Of a stretch of DNA of 7,103 nucleotides, positions 5,192-7,103 are shown piece by piece. The first letter of the stretch is position 1. Each line of letters opens with the position of its first letter. The notes below the pieces were generated by a model. That model did no database searches and was not told where the DNA came from. It worked only from the letters and a program-made list of their open reading frames with translations. A program made the translations under genes and the position numbers. This DNA comes from a bacterium BMS3Bbin02 (GTDB taxonomy: Bacteria; Actinomycetota; Acidimicrobiia; Spongiisociales; UBA5794), in the NCBI GenBank assembly GCA_002898115.1, contig BDTL01000251.1, positions 1-7,103 on the forward strand. Reading direction: 5' to 3'.

Positions 5192-5670
5192 GGCAGCTGG
5201 ATCTCAAGGGTCTCGCCGCAGTAGCCGCCGACGCTGTGGTGGGCCACACCGATGACTGTTGTAATCCCCTCCGGTATGACGATACCGCTCATCGATCGCG
5301 TGAAGGGCTGTTCGTTCATGTGCTCATGTGCCAGGACACGCGTGGCGATGACCTCGCCATCGAGAGTTCGCAGCTCCCAACTGTCGCCAAACTCGGTGGT
5401 GCTGATGTCGTCCGACCGCACCGTCAACGCAAATGTCCATGTATCACCATTCTTGGTGGCCTCGGCGTCGATCACAGATGCACAGAGTTGACCGACAGGC
5501 GCGTCGCTCGCCGCTACGTCCGGCGTGGACACCGTGGTGTCGACCGATCGCGATTCCGTCGTAGCTGGACCGGTCGAATCGGGCTGGACCGTGGTAGTCG
5601 AAGCCGTAGCTCCACCTGAGCAGGCGCCAAAAACGGCAACCAACGCCAAAGAGATGCTGCGTGCCCTCAC
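5188..5670 (-). CDS. Predicted lipoprotein with Thr/Ser-rich tether and a beta-rich domain of unknown function
   Basis: This 160-residue protein starts with a short basic segment and a hydrophobic stretch ending Val-Phe-Gly-Ala-Cys, a workable lipobox with lipidated C17, so it is likely anchored on the outer face of the membrane. Residues 18-58 are a Thr/Ser/Pro-rich flexible tether. The remaining ~100 residues look like a single beta-rich domain. Its core contains His115-x-His117-x-Asn-Glu-Gln-Pro-Phe-Thr-Arg125-Ser followed by Gly-Ile-Val-Ile-Pro-Glu-Gly. I recall similar short secreted bacterial proteins with this His/Glu-Gln-Pro-Phe-Thr-Arg block and a C-terminal Gly-Gly-x-Thr strand, of unknown function; I cannot confirm the family name. 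Cysteines at 63 and 151 could form a disulfide outside the cell. The GTG start at 5670 overlaps the upstream gene's stop by four bases, and its own TGA overlaps the Nudix start likewise, so it is mid-operon. Confidence 0.85.
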   Translation of the reverse strand: MRARSISLALVAVFGACSGGATASTTTVQPDSTGPATTESRSVDTTVSTPDVAASDAPVGQLCASVIDAEATKNGDTWTFALTVRSDDISTTEFGDSWELRTLDGEVIATRVLAHEHMNEQPFTRSMSGIVIPEGITTVIGVAHHSVGGYCGETLEIQLP

Positions 5671-6254
5671 GATGACCCCATACCGCAGTCGATCTGGACA
5701 TCGATTGTTTTGTCAGTGGCGACCGTCTGGAGCGCCAAACACGCGTTCTGTAACTCGCCGGTCGCTTCCGCGAACGGTGAGTTCTCGACTACGACCGCCA
5801 GATCCACCGCCGTGCCAACGGTCCGAACCTGCGCTGTTGTGTCGGGTAAGACGGCGAGCGCGTTCTGCGTCGCTGTGACCATCGAGTTGTGTGCGAGTTG
5901 GACATCCTCCGGAGGGTTCATCTCCTCCAGGCTCGCAAGGAACGCTCGCAGCGGCGCCTCCGTGCCATCAAGCCACACCACCGTCTTTGCGATTGCCACA
6001 TCGGTCAGGTCGGACATGAACCCGGCGAGCTCACTCGGATCTGACATGTCTCGGTCGATGCGGAGCGTGTCTATCGACGTGTTGAGGTCTGCTTCGTAGG
6101 TTGCGCCGAGATCATCCATCGCCTGGTCGAGTTCCTCGGTCAAGGCGTTGATCTGATCGAAGTACTCGCTGGCGGTCAGTGTCGAACCGGAGCATGCCGC
6201 GGCCACAAGTACGAGAGCGACGACCATTGCCATCCATCTTCGAATCAACACCAC
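5667..6254 (-). CDS. Predicted helical lipoprotein of unknown function
   Basis: This 195-residue protein has Arg-Arg near the N-terminus, a hydrophobic stretch (about 8-20) and Val-Ala-Ala-Ala-Cys with likely lipidation at C21. The mature part is acidic, Ala/Leu-rich and mostly helical, with helices at about 27-57, 74-112, 118-136 and 162-178. A Met-Asn-Pro-Pro-Glu-Asp then Ala-His-Asn segment near 112-123 resembles helical-bundle lipoproteins I remember from actinobacteria, but I cannot name a family. C172 and C190 could pair as a disulfide. I chose the GTG at 6254 because AGGAG (6265-6261) lies 6 bases upstream. The next codons, GTG (6251) and TTG (6248), are weaker alternatives. It is the first gene of the GTGA-chained trio with the next lipoprotein and the Nudix gene. 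Confidence 0.83.
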   Translation of the reverse strand: MVLIRRWMAMVVALVLVAAACSGSTLTASEYFDQINALTEELDQAMDDLGATYEADLNTSIDTLRIDRDMSDPSELAGFMSDLTDVAIAKTVVWLDGTEAPLRAFLASLEEMNPPEDVQLAHNSMVTATQNALAVLPDTTAQVRTVGTAVDLAVVVENSPFAEATGELQNACLALQTVATDKTIDVQIDCGMGSS

Positions 6255-6410
6255 AACCGACTCCTCTGCCTAACACATGGCCCCCCGCAAGATCGTACAA
6301 CAACCGATCCCTCCACCGATCGAAGCGTGGCCCTGACAGACGTGTCGGAGCAGCTCCTCACATCCGGGCTGCTGTGACTTCGGAGCAGACGGCTCGAAAG
6401 GTTCACCAGG
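6255..6410. other. 156-bp gap between lipoprotein genes
   Basis: No convincing gene is seen here. The gap holds a GGAGC-A-GCTCC palindrome (6347-6357), a direct repeat of CGGAGCAG (6346-6353 and 6381-6388), and the possible promoter near the downstream gene. No T-tract follows the palindrome on the minus strand, so a terminator for the upstream lipoprotein gene is not shown. I looked for a tRNA cloverleaf and found none. Confidence 0.4.
6261..6297 (-). promoter_or_regulatory. Possible -10 box and ribosome binding site of the lipoprotein/Nudix trio
   Basis: On the minus strand TACGAT (6297-6292) resembles a -10 box, and AGGAG (6265-6261) is a good Shine-Dalgarno 6 bases before the GTG at 6254. 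A start about 7 bases after the -10 would give a leader of roughly 30 bases. No clear -35 is seen at normal spacing. The ribosome site is well supported; the -10 is weak, and the trio may instead be read through from the lipoprotein gene upstream. Confidence 0.3.
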
Positions 6411-7088
6411 TTACGGAAGTTGCGCTGCCAGGGGGGCGGCGCTCTCGGCGACCGATGTGCATGCGGCCTCGCTAAGCGGAGTTGGACAGAAGAGCTCGTA
6501 CCGATAGTTCCCGGCGACCCACGACATGACAAACCCCTCTGCTCGCAGTTCAGGACGGATCTCACCCTCGACAAGGGTGGTGCCGGCGGCCGATCCGACT
6601 CGTAACACCGCTCGACGGCTCTCGTCAGATGAGTACGGCTGGTCTGCCCAGAGTCCGAAAGCAGCGGACACATCGGCATCGAGCGTGGCTGACGCAACAT
6701 CGAACACGAGCTGGCTGGTAATCCATCGAACATCTTCGGGCACGACCGCAGGGAAAAGAATGCCGGGGAGCGCGATCGCGATCTCTGCTCTGCTCGCCTG
6801 GACGAACCGCTCACCGTCACCACGCTGCCACGTCCGCGAGATCACCACCTGTTCAACTCCGGAAGCCTGATCGGGTAATGCATCGTTCACCCAGTTCGCG
6901 CTTTCCGACGAGGCGAGTACTACTTCACCTTCCGTCACAACAATCGCAATCGTCGTGGTGGTTGTCGTCGACAACCCGCCGTAGATGAATTCGTCCGACA
7001 GATCTTCGGCGCCGTCGAGAACACCCATTTCGCCGCATGCGGCAACGACCAGGGAGAAGGCCGCCACGGCCAACACTCGTTTCAACAC
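6411..7088 (-). CDS. Predicted lipoprotein with Thr-run tether, unknown function
   Basis: This 225-residue protein begins with Lys-Arg, a hydrophobic segment (about 5-16) and Val-Ala-Ala-Cys, so C18 should be lipidated and the protein held at the outer membrane face. A tether follows that includes six consecutive threonines at 41-46, a style I associate with secreted proteins of acidimicrobial actinobacteria. The mature domain (about 55-225) has alternating strand-like and helical segments, with Trp87, Trp122, Trp147 and Trp190. C201 and C210 near the end may form a disulfide. I recognise no family or catalytic motif. The GTG at 7088 has GAGG four bases upstream, a tight spacing; the TTG at 7085 would be spaced seven and is a real alternative. 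The gene is complete, with its stop (TAA) at 6413-6411. The upstream promoter lies mostly outside the window. Confidence 0.85.
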   Translation of the reverse strand: MLKRVLAVAAFSLVVAACGEMGVLDGAEDLSDEFIYGGLSTTTTTTIAIVVTEGEVVLASSESANWVNDALPDQASGVEQVVISRTWQRGDGERFVQASRAEIAIALPGILFPAVVPEDVRWITSQLVFDVASATLDADVSAAFGLWADQPYSSDESRRAVLRVGSAAGTTLVEGEIRPELRAEGFVMSWVAGNYRYELFCPTPLSEAACTSVAESAAPLAAQLP

Positions 7089-7103
7089 ACATCCTCACTC
7101 GGT

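Noticed and set aside
6340..6390. CGGAGCAG direct repeat as a possible attachment site or CRISPR remnant.
   Set aside because: Only two 8-base copies exist, with no spacer regularity and no integrase or cas gene nearby.
6255..6410. Possible tRNA or small RNA in the gap, suggested by GGTTCACC and short inverted repeats.
   Set aside because: No acceptor stem, anticodon arm and T-arm can be placed together, and the repeats are short.
6245..6823. A 192-codon minus-strand frame overlapping the Thr-run lipoprotein and the gap below it.
   Set aside because: The translation is Arg/Ser/Pro-rich shadow sequence, while the overlapping frame has a clear lipobox and ribosome site.

Overview
This 7.1 kb window looks like ordinary chromosome from a high-GC actinobacterium. 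An acidimicrobial-type lineage is my best guess. The reasons are: GTG starts at four of the seven genes whose start lies in the window or at a four-base junction, tight four-base gene overlaps, a large Lhr-type helicase, and three lipoproteins of which two have a Thr/Ser-rich tether just after the lipidated cysteine. I see no tRNA, rRNA, insertion sequence, CRISPR array or phage gene, and no composition shift that would suggest recent transfer.

Layout. (1) Plus strand, 2-984: the C-terminal end of an Lhr family ATP-dependent helicase, which enters from outside the window, then a small charged, helical, probably coiled-coil protein whose ATG overlaps the helicase stop by four bases. (2) Minus strand, 2968-1065: an OmpR/PhoB-type response regulator followed by a four-helix membrane histidine kinase, again with a four-base overlap. 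The kinase converges on the first block. (3) Plus strand, 3191-4597: a universal stress (UspA-fold) protein, which looks leaderless, directly abutted by a haloalkane dehalogenase of the DhlA/DhmA (HLD-I) subfamily with its catalytic triad and both halide-binding tryptophans intact. This pair is divergent from the two-component system across a short region that contains palindromes and a possible tiny ORF. (4) Minus strand, 7088-4649: three predicted lipoproteins and a Nudix hydrolase. The last three of these genes (lipoprotein, lipoprotein, Nudix) are chained by GTGA overlaps and so form one operon. The first lipoprotein lies 156 bp upstream.

How the parts may work together. The two-component system could control itself and possibly the divergent stress protein/dehalogenase pair, but only the arrangement supports that. 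The dehalogenase would hydrolyse a carbon-halogen bond in the cytoplasm. The lipoprotein/Nudix operon mixes three envelope proteins of unknown role with a cytoplasmic nucleotide-type hydrolase, and its shared purpose cannot be read from sequence alone. The most interesting items are the intact HLD-I dehalogenase in a stress/two-component context, the leaderless promoter, the lipoprotein with a conserved-looking His/Glu-Gln-Pro-Phe-Thr-Arg motif, the kinase with almost no extracellular sensor, and hairpins that contain the stop codons at convergent gene ends. I did not find a clearly new multi-gene defence or mobile system here.
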